From Erinaceus europaeus (lineage: Eukaryota; Chordata; Mammalia; Eulipotyphla; Erinaceidae): 64,000 bases of DNA. Of the stretch, positions 46,297 through 57,839 are shown piece by piece; position 1 is the stretch's first letter, and the number at the start of each line of letters is the position of its first letter. Position numbers and translations under genes: made by a program. The notes below the pieces were generated by a model. It worked only from the letters and a program-made list of their open reading frames with translations, searched no databases and was not told the DNA's origin. The DNA lies in the NCBI RefSeq assembly GCF_950295315.1, contig NC_080168.1:64813838-64877837 (forward strand). The letters are read 5' to 3'.

Positions 46297-47545
46297 TTGT
46301 CTGAGCTTGAAATCTGATATGCAGGTGGATCCTAATTATTGTCTGGGGAGGTGGTGTCATGGCTGGCTTAAAGATCAGAAAGCTGGATCAGAGAAGAGAG
46401 TAGCTCCCTAATATTGGAAAGGGTTGTAAATATTGTTGACTGTAAACCCCATCAAGTTGATGTGATTTGGGGCCCATATTCAGCTTAGGAGCCCATGTGA
46501 CCTCTGCATCCCTGTAGATCTGAGCTCACATTCTGTGGTCATGAGTAGGAACATTCCAAGCTGCCCCAAATCAGGACCCATCTTCCTCAGGTGTAGCATA
46601 GAGTATATTGTCCACTCTCCCTTCGAAGGATGGAACATTCTCTACTATTGTTGATCCAAGTTGAGGGCAAGGTCTTATGGGGTCCCACAAAGGGTTCTAT
46701 TGTGTTGTTCCTGATAGAGTTGGCTGGTAACAATGGAGAGAGGGATTTATTTGAGGACTAGACCCATCATGTCTGTTTGGGAATCTCAGGACTCCCCGAC
46801 TAGGGCCTCAGCTGATTGGGTGACCTGATAGTGACTAAAGCTAAAGTATGCCAGTCTCTTGCTTTTGCTCTTCAGCTTTTGCAGTCCTTGCTTTGATAAG
46901 GTTAGCTTTGGAATGAGTGAGAGAACTGTAATAGGAAGTAGGTGAGGAGGTTAAGTCTAAGTAGATACTATTTCATTATGAACTGGATTACTGACTCACT
47001 AGAGACTACTGTGTATTTTTGCTTTCAGGTATATATTTTGCCCTAATTTATGGATACATGTGAACATATGCTCTATCTTACAGGACCTGGTCTATATCTA
47101 GGTTTTAGGATTTTGTTAGGAAGTGAACCTTCTGGAATGGAATTAGAGACTACCATAAAATGAAAGGTCTCATCCGAGTAATGAGGGTGAAGAGTTGGCA
47201 ATCCATGCCTGATGTCTCTGTACACAGTCTGAAGTGAAGGAGGTGGTACTCCTTGATTTGATTAGGTTGGGATCGGTGGTACTCCTTGCATTGATTAGGA
47301 TTTGGTATGAATTGAGAGAAGCATGCAGGAATATGAGCCCCACTCTAGAGGTTCCAGGACTGGGGGGGGGGGGAATATAGTCTCTATTGAGGAAGGGAGA
47401 GGTTCCTGCTGTCATAGGATTTAAGAAGACAATAGATAGTTATTGCTATGATACAGCAAATCCTAACAAAGGGATATTTCAAAGTTAACCCAATTGTCAA
47501 AATAATTTGACAATTTTTGTGATTATTGCAATAACTATCTACTGT
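45712..47545 (-). mobile_element. L1 3' UTR, copy G, with 5' inversion
   Basis: About 1.7 kb of a second long 3' UTR subtype (ccataggataaacggggtac, caccaccagaactctgtatc). No ORF2. From about 47453 to 47545 the sequence is turned round relative to copies D and E. The junction arms, gacaatagatagttattgc at 47428 and gcaataactatctactgtc at 47527, are inverted copies of each other. Confidence 0.87.
46243..46298 (+). repeat. (TTTC)n microsatellite inside L1 G
   Basis: About 13 tandem TTTC units. Confidence 0.97.
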
Positions 47546-47630
47546 CATTGCTTTTTTTTTTTTTATCTCTCCTGCTATCTCTGGTATTTTTGTATTTAAG
47601 TGGTTGATACTGTGTTTGAAAAACTGACAA

Positions 47631-47830
47631 TAATGGAGTAGACAGTGGTGCATCTGGTAGAACTCACACATTAGAGTGTGCAAGGATCCAGGTTCAAGCC
47701 TCTGGTCCCCATCTTCAGGGGAAAGCTTCACGAGTGGTAAAACAGGTCTGCAGGTGTCTCTCTCACTCTCCTCCTCTATCTCTTCCTCTCAATTTCTTCC
47801 CATCTCTATCCAGAGTTAATAAATAATGGG
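47631..47830 (+). mobile_element. Short-type SINE, diverged
   Basis: The segment gtggtgcatctggtagaact, ccaggttcaagcctctggtc, gcttcacgagtggtaaaaca and tail agttaataaataatgg. Confidence 0.82.
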
Positions 47831-48369
47831 TTCTGAGAAAAGTCATGATCTATTTCTTATGCAAAACGGTGTCCTGACTTTTCCAACAACCCAATAAGTA
47901 ATACATGTATATAAAATAAAACACAAAAAAGAAGAGAGAAATGCCTGGTAACGACTTTCTATAGGATGTTAACACTATCTAGAGAAACTTACTCCCTTTG
48001 CTCTATGGGGAGAGTAGAACAGGGGCTTGATCACCTCCCTGGAGTTGACCTCAGGCTTTAAGTCCTAAAGTGACTGCAGCTACTGGAGGTGCCTCGACTA
48101 CAGAGGCCCAGGCATCCTGCAGCACCATCCTAAGTCAGGCCCAGAGTCCCACCAGCAGCCACTGCCTGTGTTCTCTGTTCTCTCAGCATAATGTGCTTTT
48201 CTCAGTTGTTTTCTTTTTCTCTCTATCAGAGCCCTCTGCAGAGCTTTTAAACAACCTAAAAATGAATGAATGAATAAATAAATAAATAGCTTTTCTCTTT
48301 GCTTCCAGCTCAGTTTTGGTGTGCCACAAGCACTCAATCATTTGCCAGTGCAAAAGTCAATGGGTTTAT

Positions 48370-48913
48370 TATTTCCTTTTTAATTTTTATTTATAAAAAG
48401 GAAACACTGACAAAAACCATAGGATAAGAGGGGCACAACTCCACACAATTCCCACTACCAGAACTCCATATCCAATCCTCTCCCCTGATAGCTTTCCTAT
48501 TCTTTATCCCTCTGGGAGTATGGAGCCAGGGTCATTATGGGATGCAGAAGGTGGAAGGTCTGACTTCCGTAATTGCTTCCCAGATGAACATGGGTGTTGA
48601 CAGGTCGATCCATACCCCCAGCCTCTTTCCCTATTGGGGCGGGGTTCTGGGGAAGTGGGCTCCAGGACACATTGGTGGGGTCATCTGTCCTGGGAAGTCC
48701 AGTTGGCATCTTGTTAACATCTGGAACCTGGTGGCTGAAAAAAAGAGTTAACATATAAAGCCAAACAAATTGTTGACTAATCTTGAACCTAAAGGCTGGA
48801 ATAGTTCATATGAGAGTTGGGGAGGGAGTCTCCATTTTGTAGATAGTAGGCCTATTTTAGTTACATTCCAAAGAGCCCATGCCTATACTAGTTTTTTGGG
48901 TTTTTTTTTTTTT
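48370..48913 (-). mobile_element. L1 3' UTR tail beside CCDC91 exon
   Basis: Same 3' UTR subtype as copy G (ccataggataagaggggcac, ggtggaaggtctgacttccg). It ends in a T-rich tract (ctatactagttttttggg, then poly T) about 44 bp before the exon at 48958. Confidence 0.88.
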
Positions 48914-48957
48914 CTAAAAGAATGGAAAATCATGGCTTGGTTTCCTTTCTCTTTCAG

Positions 48958-49035
48958 GAAAAACATAAACAAGAATTAGAAGACATGAGGAAAGCAGGTC
49001 ATGAAGCTCTCAGTATCATTGTGGACGAATATAAG
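48958..49035 (+). CDS. CCDC91: CCDC91 internal coding exon (fourth in window)
   Basis: Exon of 78 bp (26 codons), phase 0 at both ends. The acceptor tttcctttctctttcag ends at 48957 and the donor gtagag begins at 49036. The peptide runs from EKHKQELEDMRKAGHEALS to IIVDEYK, the coiled-coil stretch that directly follows RYKELQ in CCDC91, so no exon is missing between 5598 and 48958. The intron is therefore 43,359 bp. An antisense L1 tail ends about 44 bp upstream of this exon, so the branch site must lie in a short unique strip (ctaaaag near 48914 is a candidate) or in L1-derived DNA. No further exon is visible to 64000. Confidence 0.95.
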
Positions 49036-49474
49036 GTAGAGTCTGTGTTCAAATTTTGGGGAACTTAACAGTTTGTGTACATTGGGACAGTGTAAACATA
49101 CATGAGACAGAATCCAAATCTGGTCTGACCTGATGAAGCTGCTTGCGCTTCGGTGCCCTGTGAGTGCTTACGGAGAGGGTACTGGGTGGATGGCTAGGTG
49201 ATAATAGGAGCTGCTCTGCACTGGACAAGTTATAGCGGGTCTGATAATCAGCAGCTGAAGTGGTTAGAAGTCAAAAAATTCTGGAATTAACCACGAAATT
49301 TGATGTTTTCTTTACAATGGTTCTACATCTTAGAAAAAATTAACTGTATAAATCTGAAAGACATTGTATAAGATTTATGTAATTAATTTACATAATTTAA
49401 CTATACAAACTATTCATATTATCCTTGAACATGGCAACGTGTGCTCTGCCAGATGCACCAGTACCTGTCCCCCC

Positions 49475-49490
49475 AAACTTGTCTTATTTT

Positions 49491-49521
<31 letters not shown>

Positions 49522-49650
49522 TTTTTGAGAGAGAAACACCAGAGCACCGCCCAGCTCTGGCTTATGGTGGTGTGGGGATTGAACCTGGGACTTTGGAGCC
49601 TCAGGCATAAGAGTCTGTTTGTAGAACCATTATGCTATCTCCCCTGTCCT
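49475..49650 (-). mobile_element. SINE of the third type with (TTTA)n tail
   Basis: Reversed copy: nine TTTA units at 49488-49524, agagaaacaccagagcaccg, ggtgtggggattgaacctgg, gcctcaggcataagagtctg. Confidence 0.88.
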
Positions 49651-49711
49651 AAATTTGTCTTTATTTTTTACTACATTCCCTTTGTGTTGATGAAACTAAC
49701 CACATTCAAGG

Positions 49712-49945
49712 AGATGGGGAGTTGGAGATGGCTCACCAGGCATAGTACACCTGCTGCCCTGTGTGAGGACCTGGGTGCAAGGCCCTGGCCACCTCGTGAA
49801 AGCACCATGCAGAGAGCAAGCTTCACCAGTGGTGAAGTGGTTTGTGTCTGCCTATCACCTTCAGTTTGAAAAAGAAAAAAAAAAATCCCTCTGTATCTGG
49901 GGAGGCTTGCAGTCACCAAGCCCCAGTGAAACCCTGGGGGTAAGG
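49712..49945 (+). mobile_element. SINE with 3' module, diverged
   Basis: The segments ggagatggctcaccaggcat and ggacctgggtgcaaggccct, cttcaccagtggtgaagtgg, then caccaagccccagtgaaacc. Confidence 0.7.
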
Positions 49946-50035
49946 GGATAAAAGTAGGTGAAATAGTTGGTAGGGAATTAATATAAGTAAATAGTGTTTG
50001 TTTTTCTTTTTAAGTTAAGGTATTAAAATAACCCA

Positions 50036-50325
50036 GTTAGATTAAGCACAGGTGGCGCAAAGCTCAAGGACCAGAGTAAGGATCCCAGTTCGAGCCCCTG
50101 GCTCCCCACCTGCAGGGGAATCGCTTCACAGGTAGTGAAGCAGGTCTTCAGGTGTCTATCTCTCTCCCTTTCTCTGTCTTCCCCTCCTCTCTCCATTTCT
50201 CTCTGTCCTATCCAACAACAAAGACATCAATAACAACAGTAATAACAACTACAACAATAAAACAACCAGGGCAACAAAAGGGAATAAGTAAATAAATAAA
50301 TAATTTTTAAAAATAAAAAAATAAT
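50036..50325 (+). mobile_element. Long-type SINE, 5'-truncated
   Basis: Begins within the head (ttagattaagcacaggtggc), then ggatcccagttcgagcccct and linker acaaccagggcaacaaaagg. Confidence 0.9.
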
Positions 50326-50482
50326 GATCCGGTTAGATGCGTCCTGGGACACAGTGGAAGGCCATGTCTGTGGCAACACTCAATATAGCTACTGGTGTCA
50401 TCGTTAAGCAGATGGTTCAACAAGTTCAGGTCTAGAGCTGTGACTCTGGCTCCTTTTATGTGAGCTTCTACTTCTTTTTTTG

Positions 50483-50610
50483 TTGCCTGGACTTTACCAC
50501 TCTGGGCTGACTTTCCGACAGAGACAGAGTGAGACAGGGAAGGATACCACATCACGAAAGTATCCCCCATTGTGGAGCAGGTGAGCTGTTTGTCCCATCA
50601 TGTGAGGCTG

Positions 50611-50612
<2 letters not shown>
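50483..50612 (-). mobile_element. Diverged SINE, reversed
   Basis: The segment tgcctggactttaccactct, gacagagacagagtgagaca, then a degenerate body. Runs into a (TC)n tract. Confidence 0.6.
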
Positions 50613-50659
<47 letters not shown>

Positions 50660-50695
50660 CTCTCTCTCTCTTTCTTTCTTTCTTTCTTCTTTTTT
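50611..50695 (+). repeat. (TC)n tract
   Basis: About 45 bp pure TC, then gtgtctc and CTTT units. Confidence 0.95.
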
Positions 50696-50701
50696 CTTTT
50701 T

Positions 50702-50930
50702 TTGCCAGGGTTACCACTGGACTACAGTGCCCATAGTATGAATTTACAATCTTTTTTTTCCTTTTTTGACAGACAGGAATTGAGGAGGAGAAAGGGATAT
50801 AGGAAGAGAGATACCTGCAACACTCTTTTCACCACTTATGAAGCTTTCCCCATGCAGGTGGGGACTCGGGGCTTGAACAATTTTCCTTTTGCACTGTAAT
50901 GTGCCAACTGGGTGTGCCATCTCACAGCTC
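50702..50930 (-). mobile_element. Long-type SINE, reversed
   Basis: Reversed 3' module (tgccagggttaccactggac), ttgacagacaggaattgagg, ccccatgcaggtggggactc and head aactgggtgtgccatctcac. Confidence 0.78.
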
Positions 50931-51187
50931 CAGGATTTTTGGTTACGATATAAGCTACTTGATAGTTGCTGAGCTGGAGAAAATTAGAGGACCTACTTGG
51001 GGCCATTTTCATTGTTCCCCTAAGACTATACCTAAGCAGAATTAAAATACTAGAATTGACATACTTCTCCTGGCATATTCAGTGATAGTACTGTTCAATG
51101 AACTTACATTTTATTTTAAAGTAAGCAAGCTTGTTTAATTTTTCAAAGAACCAATTGTTGATTTATCAGGAACTTAAAGGCAGATGA

Positions 51188-51590
51188 AGATTTGTGGTCT
51201 CCATTTTGGAAGAAGCTAGTAGGTCTATTTTAGGTATATTCCAAGGGGCCCATGACTTTACTAATTTTTGCCTGCACCTGACATCTGATATGCAGGTGAA
51301 CCCAGGTTATTGTTTGGGGAGATGGTGTCATAGTTGGAAAAAGGACTAGAAAGATGGATCAGGGAAGAGAGTAGCTCCCAAATATAGGGAACGTATATCA
51401 ATTTGATCTGGGGCCCATATTCAGCATAGGAACCTATGTAACCTCTGTATCCCTATAGGTCTGAGCTCACTTTCTGTGGTCACGGCTAGGAACATTTCAG
51501 GCTACATTAATTTCAGGACCCATCTTCCTCGGGTAGTAAGTAAAGTTTGTTGTCCAACCTCCCTTTGGAGAATGGAACATTCTAGGTAGG
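51188..51590 (-). mobile_element. Internal piece of the copy-G-type L1 3' UTR
   Basis: Matches 46190-46640 in order: tgatatgcaggtgaacccag, gggcccatattcagcatagg, gcatccctgtagatctgag-like, ggacccatcttcctcgggta. Both ends are missing. Confidence 0.85.
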
Positions 51591-51704
51591 GCTTTTATAG
51601 GCAGCAGAATTACGATGAAGAGAAAATGAGATTATAGTGTGTGATTAGAATTCAACATGAGTGTTATGAGTTACTAAATACTACTCCAGAAGCCCAAATT
51701 TGGC

Positions 51705-51825
51705 TTTCAGACTTCTAGCTGCCAACATGAGAGGACCTGCTCCTGGTGGCCATATTTCTCATTTTGTTGCCCTTGTTGTTACCCTTGTTGTTACCCTTGT
51801 TCTTGTTGTTATTATTGTTACCACT
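51705..51825 (-). mobile_element. SINE 3' half, reversed
   Basis: Reversed 3' module (gacctgctcctggtggccat) followed by a GTTGTTACCCTT-type linker. Confidence 0.65.
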
Positions 51826-51849
51826 AAAAATGAGGATAAAAACGAGGAG

Positions 51850-52090
51850 CACAGGGGGAGGCCAGGTGGTAGTAAACCAGGTAGAACACATATTATCATA
51901 TACAAGGACCTGAGTTCAAGCCTCTGGTCCCCACCTGCAAGGAGGGAGCCTCTCTATCTCACTCTCTCCTCTCAATTTCTTTGTCTAAAAAAAATTAATT
52001 TGAAAAATGGAGGTGAGAATGGTTTCTGGGAGTGGTGAAATCATTGTGCCAGCAGCAAGCCTGAGCAATAATCCTGGTAGCAATGAATAA
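51850..52090 (+). mobile_element. SINE with 3' module
   Basis: Head gggggaggccaggtggtagt, tgagttcaagcctctggtcc, then tttctgggagtggtgaaatc and gcctgagcaataatcctggt. Confidence 0.8.
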
Positions 52091-52244
52091 ATATCAAAAG
52101 GAGAGGGGAGAGGGTAGTGGCAACATGTGGAACTGGTAGAATAGACAAGTAATAAATATAAACAGAAGACAATGGTTAGTTAGCCACCCTGTTTGGGAAG
52201 CAGAATGTCATACAGAACTTTTAAGAAAATACAACAGCAGTGGT

Positions 52245-52492
52245 AACATTTTCTTGCCTTTGTTGTTATGCTTGTTGTAGTTGTTATTGTTGTCATAGTT
52301 GTTGTTGTTGGATAGGACAGAGAAATGGAGAGAGGAGGGGAAGGCAAAGAGGAGGAGAGAAAGATAGACACTGGCAGACCTGCTTCACTGCCAGCGAATC
52401 GAACTCCTGCAGGTGGAGAGCCGGGGGCTCGAATCGGGATCCTTGCGCTTTGCACCATGTGCGCTTAACCTGCTGTGCTACCGCCTGACTCC
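52245..52492 (-). mobile_element. Long-type SINE, reversed
   Basis: The segment ttgttgttggataggacaga, gggggctcgaatcgggatcc and head cttaacctgctgtgctaccg. Confidence 0.9.
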
Positions 52493-52625
52493 CAGGATGA
52501 TTTTTCATACAAGGTGGAGATAGCCTAACAGAAACATAGTGACTGTAGAATGAGCACTCTCTCTCCCTCTCTCAATAGAAAATAAGTAAAGAGGTTTAGC
52601 CATATTAAAAGCTAAAATTTATCTT

Positions 52626-55600
52626 TTTTTTTTTATTTAAGAAAGGATAAATTAACAAAACCATAGGGTAGGAGGGGTACAACTCCACACAATTCCCACC
52701 ACCCAATCTCCATATCCCACCCCCTCCCCTGATAGCTTTCCCACTCTTTATCCCTCTGGGAGCATGGACCAAGGGTCATTGTGGGTTGCAGAAGGTAGAA
52801 GGTCTGGCTTCTATAATTGCTTCCCCGCTGAATATGGGCGTTGACTGGTCGGTCCATACTCCCAGTCTGCCTCTCTCTTTCCCTAGTAGGGTGTGTCTCT
52901 GGGGAAGCTGAGCTCCAGGACACATTGGTGGGGTCTTCAATCCAGGGAAACCTGGCCAGCATCCTGATGACATCTGGAACCTGGTGACTGAAAGAGAGTT
53001 AACATACGAAGCCAAACAAATTGTTGAGCAATCATGGACCCAAAGCTTGGAATAGTGGAGAGGAAGTGTTAGGGGGGTACTCACTGCAAACTCTAGTGTA
53101 CTTCTGCTTTCAGGTATATATTTTGCAGTAGTTTATGGATACGTGTGAACATATGCTCTCTCTCACAGAAACTGGTGAATATCTAGGTTTTGGGACTTTG
53201 TTAGAAAGTGAACCACCTGGGATGGAATTAGAGTATACTATGAAAGAAAAGGTCTCACCTGAGTAATGAAGCTGAAGGGTTGTCATTCCACACGTGAAGT
53301 CTCTGGACACAGTCTGAGGTGAAGCATGTTGAGGTGGCAATCGTTGCGTTGGTTAGGTTGTGATCAGCAGATGCAATATTATTTGATATGGATTGGGAGA
53401 GGCATACGGGAAAGTGGCCCTATCCAAGGGTTCCAGGACTGGGGGAAGTAGGGGGCTCTATAGTGGAGATGTGAGGTTCTTGCTGTCTTAGGGTTCAAAA
53501 AGACGATCGATAGTTAATGTTATCATCACATTATTTGGTAATTGGGTTAACTTTGAAAAGTCCTTTTGTTAGGGTTTGCTGTACAGTACCCAGTATCTTG
53601 TATATAGCTGTGCTATTCTGATCTACTTGGTCTAGGCTTTTGAGAGAGTCCGTATATCAAATATACAGCCTATATATTTAAAAGATTCAGTTTGTGTTTT
53701 GAAAAACTTTGAGAAATACAATTGATTTCCCCCCCCTCATATTAATTAACTAGTGATTTATATGTCTACATTTTGCTAGGAGTGCACATAAACACCATTC
53801 CCACCACCAAAAGACAGTGACCCATCCCTCCCACCCACTGCCACCCCCCACTGGCCCAGGAAGCTGCATGTCTACCCCTCAGCACAGGGTTTTTACTTTG
53901 GTGCCCTACTTTCAATTTGGTCAGGTCCTGCTTTTAGTTTCCCTTTCAGATCTTCTTACTCAACTTCTGTTGATGAGTGGGATCATCCCATACTCATCTT
54001 TATCTTTCTGACTTAGCTCACTTAACATAATTCCTTCTATCTCTGTCCAAGATGGGTCAGCGAAGGTGGGTTCATTGTTCTTGATAGCTGCATAGTATTC
54101 CATTGTGTATATATACCACAGCTTTCTCAGCCACTCATCTGTTGTTGGGCACCTGGGTTGCTTCCAGGTTTTGGCTATTCTGAATTGTGCTGCTATGAAG
54201 ATAGGAGTACACACCTCTTTTTGGTTGGGTGTTTTGGAGTCCTTGGGGTAAAGCCCCAGGAGAGGAATTACTGGATCATATGGAAGGTCCATGTCTAGCC
54301 TTGTGAGAGTTTTCCAGACTGCCCTCCACAGAGGCTGGACCAATTTACATTCCCACCAGCAATGTAAAAGGGTTCCTCTGTCCCCACAACCTCTGCAGCA
54401 TTTGTTGTTGCTGTCCTTTTTGATGTATGCCATTCTTACAGGAGTGAGGTGGTATCTTAGTGTTGTCTTAATTTGCATTTCTCTGACAATCAGTGACCTA
54501 GAGCAGTTTTTCATATTTTTGTTAGCCTTTTGGATCTCCTCTGTAGTGAATGTTTTGTTCATATCCTCTGCCCATTTTTGGATGGGGTCATTTGCTTTTT
54601 TGTTGCTAAGTTTGCTGAGCTCTTTATATATTTTGGTGATTAGTTTCTTGTCTGATGTACGGCATGTGAAGATCTTCTCCCATTCTGTGAGAGGTCTCTC
54701 TGTTTGTTTTATAGTTTCTTTGGCTGTGCAGAAGCTTTTCAATTTGATGTAGTCCCATTGGTTTGTTTCTGCTTTAGTCTTCCTTGCAATTGGGTTTGAT
54801 TCATCAAAGATGTCCTTGAGGTATAGGTGGGAAACTGTTTTTACCAATATTTTCCTCTAAGTATTTGATTGTTTCTGGTCTGACATCTAGGTCTTTGATC
54901 CATTTGGAGTTGATTTTTGTTTCTGGTGAGATAAAGTGGTTCAATTTCATTCTTCTGCATGTTACAACCCAGTTTTCCCAGCACTATTTATTGAAGAGAG
55001 CCTCCTTCTTCCATTTAATTGTTTGGGCCCCTTTATCAAAGATTAGATGTCCATAGGTGTTAGGATTTATTTCTGGGCTTTCAATTCTGTTCCACTGGTC
55101 TGTGTGCCTATTTTTATTCTAGTACCATGCTGTTTTGATTATGATGGCTTTATAATATAGTTTAAGATCTGGGAGTGTGATGCCTCCATTTCTGTTTGTT
55201 TTCCTCAAGATGGTTTTGGCAATTCTAGGTGTTTTCAGGTTCCAGATAAATGATTGTAGTCTTTGTTCTATTATCTTAAAGAAGCTTGTTGGAACTTTGA
55301 TGGGTATTGCATTAAATTTGTATATGGTTCTGGGGAGAATATTTATTTTGATGATATTTATTCTTTCAATCCATGAGCATGGGATATCTTTCCTTTTCTT
55401 TGTATCATTTTCTATTTCCTTGAGTAGTGACTCATAGTTTTCAGCATACAAGTCTTTCACTTCTTTGGTCAACTTTATTCCTAGGTATTTGATTGATTTT
55501 GCTGAAACAGTAAATGGGAGTGATTTCTGGATGTCTTCTTCTTCAGATTTAGTGTTTGCATAAAGAAATGCCACTGATTTTTGTACATTGATTTTGTAGC

Positions 55601-57298
55601 CTGATACCTTGCTATATTGCCTAATAACTTCCAGTAGTTTTCTGCTGGATTCTTTAGGTTTTTCTATGTATACTATCATATCATCTGCAAATAGTGAGGG
55701 CTTGACTTCTTCCCTTCCAATCTGTATTCCTTTGATTTCTTTCTCTTGCCTGATTGCTATGGCAAGAACTTCCAATACTATGTTGAAGAGTAATGGTGAT
55801 AGTGGACAGCCCTTTCTAGTCCCCGATCTGAGGGGGAATGCTTTATGCTTCTGTCCATTGAGTATGATGTTGGCTGTAGGTTTGCTATATATAGACTCCA
55901 CTATCTTGAGGAATTTCCTGTCTATTCCCATTTTTTGTAGAGTTTTGAGCATGAATGGGTGTTGGATTTTGTCAAAGGCTTTCTCTGCATCTATTGAGAT
56001 AATCATGTGGTTTTTGGCTTTGCTTTTATTGATGTGGTGAATGACATTGATTGACTTACAGATGTTGAACCAGCCTTGCATTTTGATATGTTGCTGTATC
56101 CGGTTGGCCAAGATCTTGTTTAATATTTTGGCATCTATGTTCATCAGAGATATTGGTCTATAGTTTTCCTTTTTTTTCTGTCCCTATCAGCTTTTGGTAT
56201 CAGGGTGATGTTGGCTTCATAGAAGGTGGAAGGGAGTATTCCTGTTTCTTCAATCTTATGGAAAAGCTTAAGAAGTATGGGTACTAACTGTTTCCTGAAG
56301 GTTTTGTAGAATTCGTTTGTGAAGCCATCTGGTCCAGGACTTTTGTTGTTGGGGAGATTCTTAATAACAGTTTCAATTTCTTTGTCTGTGATTGGTGCAT
56401 TTAGATTTTGTAGTTCTTCTTGGTTCAGTTTTTGAAGGGCATATGCTTCTAGGAATTGTTCCATTTCTTCCAGATTCTCTAGCTTGGTGGTGTATAGTTC
56501 TTTATAGAAGTTTCGCAGGATTCTCTGGATTTCTGTGGTGTCAGTTGTGATATCTCCTCCATCGTTTACAATTCTATTAATTTGCGTCTTCTCTCTTTTT
56601 TGTTTGGTGAGTCTGGCTAGGGGGTTTTCAATTTTGTTTAATCTTTCAAAGAACCAACATTTGGCTTCATTGATCTTTTGTATGGTTCTTTTATTTTCGA
56701 TGTTGTTTATTTATGCTCTAACTTCAGTGATTTCTGTCCTTCTGGTTGCTTTAGGGTTCCTTTGTTCCTCTTCCTCTAAGTCCTTGAGGTGTGCAGTAAG
56801 GTCGTTCATTTGAGCTTCTTCTTGGTGTTTAATATGTGGTTGTATGGCTATAAGTTTCCCTCTCAGTACTGCTTTAGCTGTGTCCCAAATATTTAGATAG
56901 GTTGTGTCTTCATTTTCATTTGTTTCCAGGAACATTTGAATTTCCTGCTTGCGTGAGTCTCTGACCCAGTGGTTCTTAAGGAGTATGTTGTTTAGTTTCC
57001 AAATTCTGTTACTTTTTAATAATTTTCTGTTTGTTGTTAAATGTTAGTTTTACTCCACTGTGATCTGAGAAGATACTTGGGATGATTTCAATGCTCTTGA
57101 ATTTATTGATGTGCCCTAACATGTGGTCTGTCCTTGAGTATGTGTTATGTGGGTTTGAAAAGAAGGTGTATTCCAGTTTTTTGGGGTGAAGGACTCTGAA
57201 AATGTCCAAGAGGTCTAGTCTGTCAATGTCTTCATTCAATTCTCTTTATCTTTATTGGTTCTCTACTCTGTTGATCTGTCTAAGTGTGAGAGTGGGGG
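52626..57298 (-). mobile_element. L1, copy E, longest copy, with TSD
   Basis: A 4,673-bp minus-strand L1: long 3' UTR (52626-53959), complete ORF2 C-terminus and reverse transcriptase, and the C-terminal part of the endonuclease domain, where it is 5'-truncated. Perfect 15-bp duplication gctaaaatttatctt at 52611-52625 and 57299-57313. No ORF1 or 5' UTR. Confidence 0.95.
53960..57298 (-). pseudogene. L1 ORF2, 5'-truncated and broken (copy E)
   Basis: Read on the minus strand from the 5' side: endonuclease C-terminus (57009-57239, with EYTFFSNPHNTYSRTDHMLG and IFSDHSGVKL), linker (56711-56935), RT fingers (56144-56464, with [15 protein letters not shown]), and RT palm with intact FADD (55119-56144, [14 protein letters not shown]). 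The C-terminal domain with the [18 protein letters not shown] tail is at 53960-54847. A stop (tag where copies C and D read tgg) ends the palm frame at 55119, and further shifts lie near 54850, 56150 and 56950. The first Trp of the usual CWRGC is Cys. No function. Confidence 0.93.
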
Positions 57299-57317
57299 CT
57301 AAAATTTATCTTATATT

Positions 57318-57512
57318 AAGTTTTTAAAAATATTTTATTATTTGGGTAGAGACAGAAGGAAATTGACAGGGGAGTGGGAGAAATAGTGAGGGAGGGACAC
57401 AGAAAGACACCTGCAGCCCTGCTTTACTACTTATCGAAGCTTCCCCTCTGGGGCCTGGGGGCTTGAACCTGGGTCATTGTGCATTGTAGCATGTGCACTT
57501 ACCACCTATTCT
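57318..57512 (-). mobile_element. tRNA-derived SINE, reversed
   Basis: The segment tttgggtagagacagaagga, cacctgcagccctgctttac, gggcttgaacctgggtcatt. Confidence 0.82.
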
Positions 57513-57839
57513 CTACATGAAAAAATTTTTTGAATTTTATGTCTTGATATGGATTAAGTGATCACAGTATGAAAAACTGTCTTTATAGTGAAGGACTGAT
57601 GTCGCACAGAGGGACTGTCAAAGTGATACATGGGAAAACAGGCCTATTTGCCAAAGTAGATGTAATTCTACACCTTAGCAATCAGATGTCCTATCTTTTA
57701 AAAAGAATTCATCCTGTTGTCTGCAGCTTCTTCATAGATGTGTTTACTCTGCCTTATACCTCTGTGTAGTTCCTTTCCATTAACACTGGATATAAACACT
57801 TCAGGTAAAATCATGCTGAATGCTCACACATTCTCTCTC

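Larger units (their letters stand above)
5599..48957 (+). other. CCDC91: 43.4-kb CCDC91 intron
   Basis: Intron between two coding exons whose reading frames join exactly. It contains most repeats listed here, including L1 copies A, B, C, D, F and G and the 7SK pseudogene. Stretches not listed as repeats have no feature I can support. Open frames within it are short, overlap repeats, or show no family signature. Confidence 0.85.
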
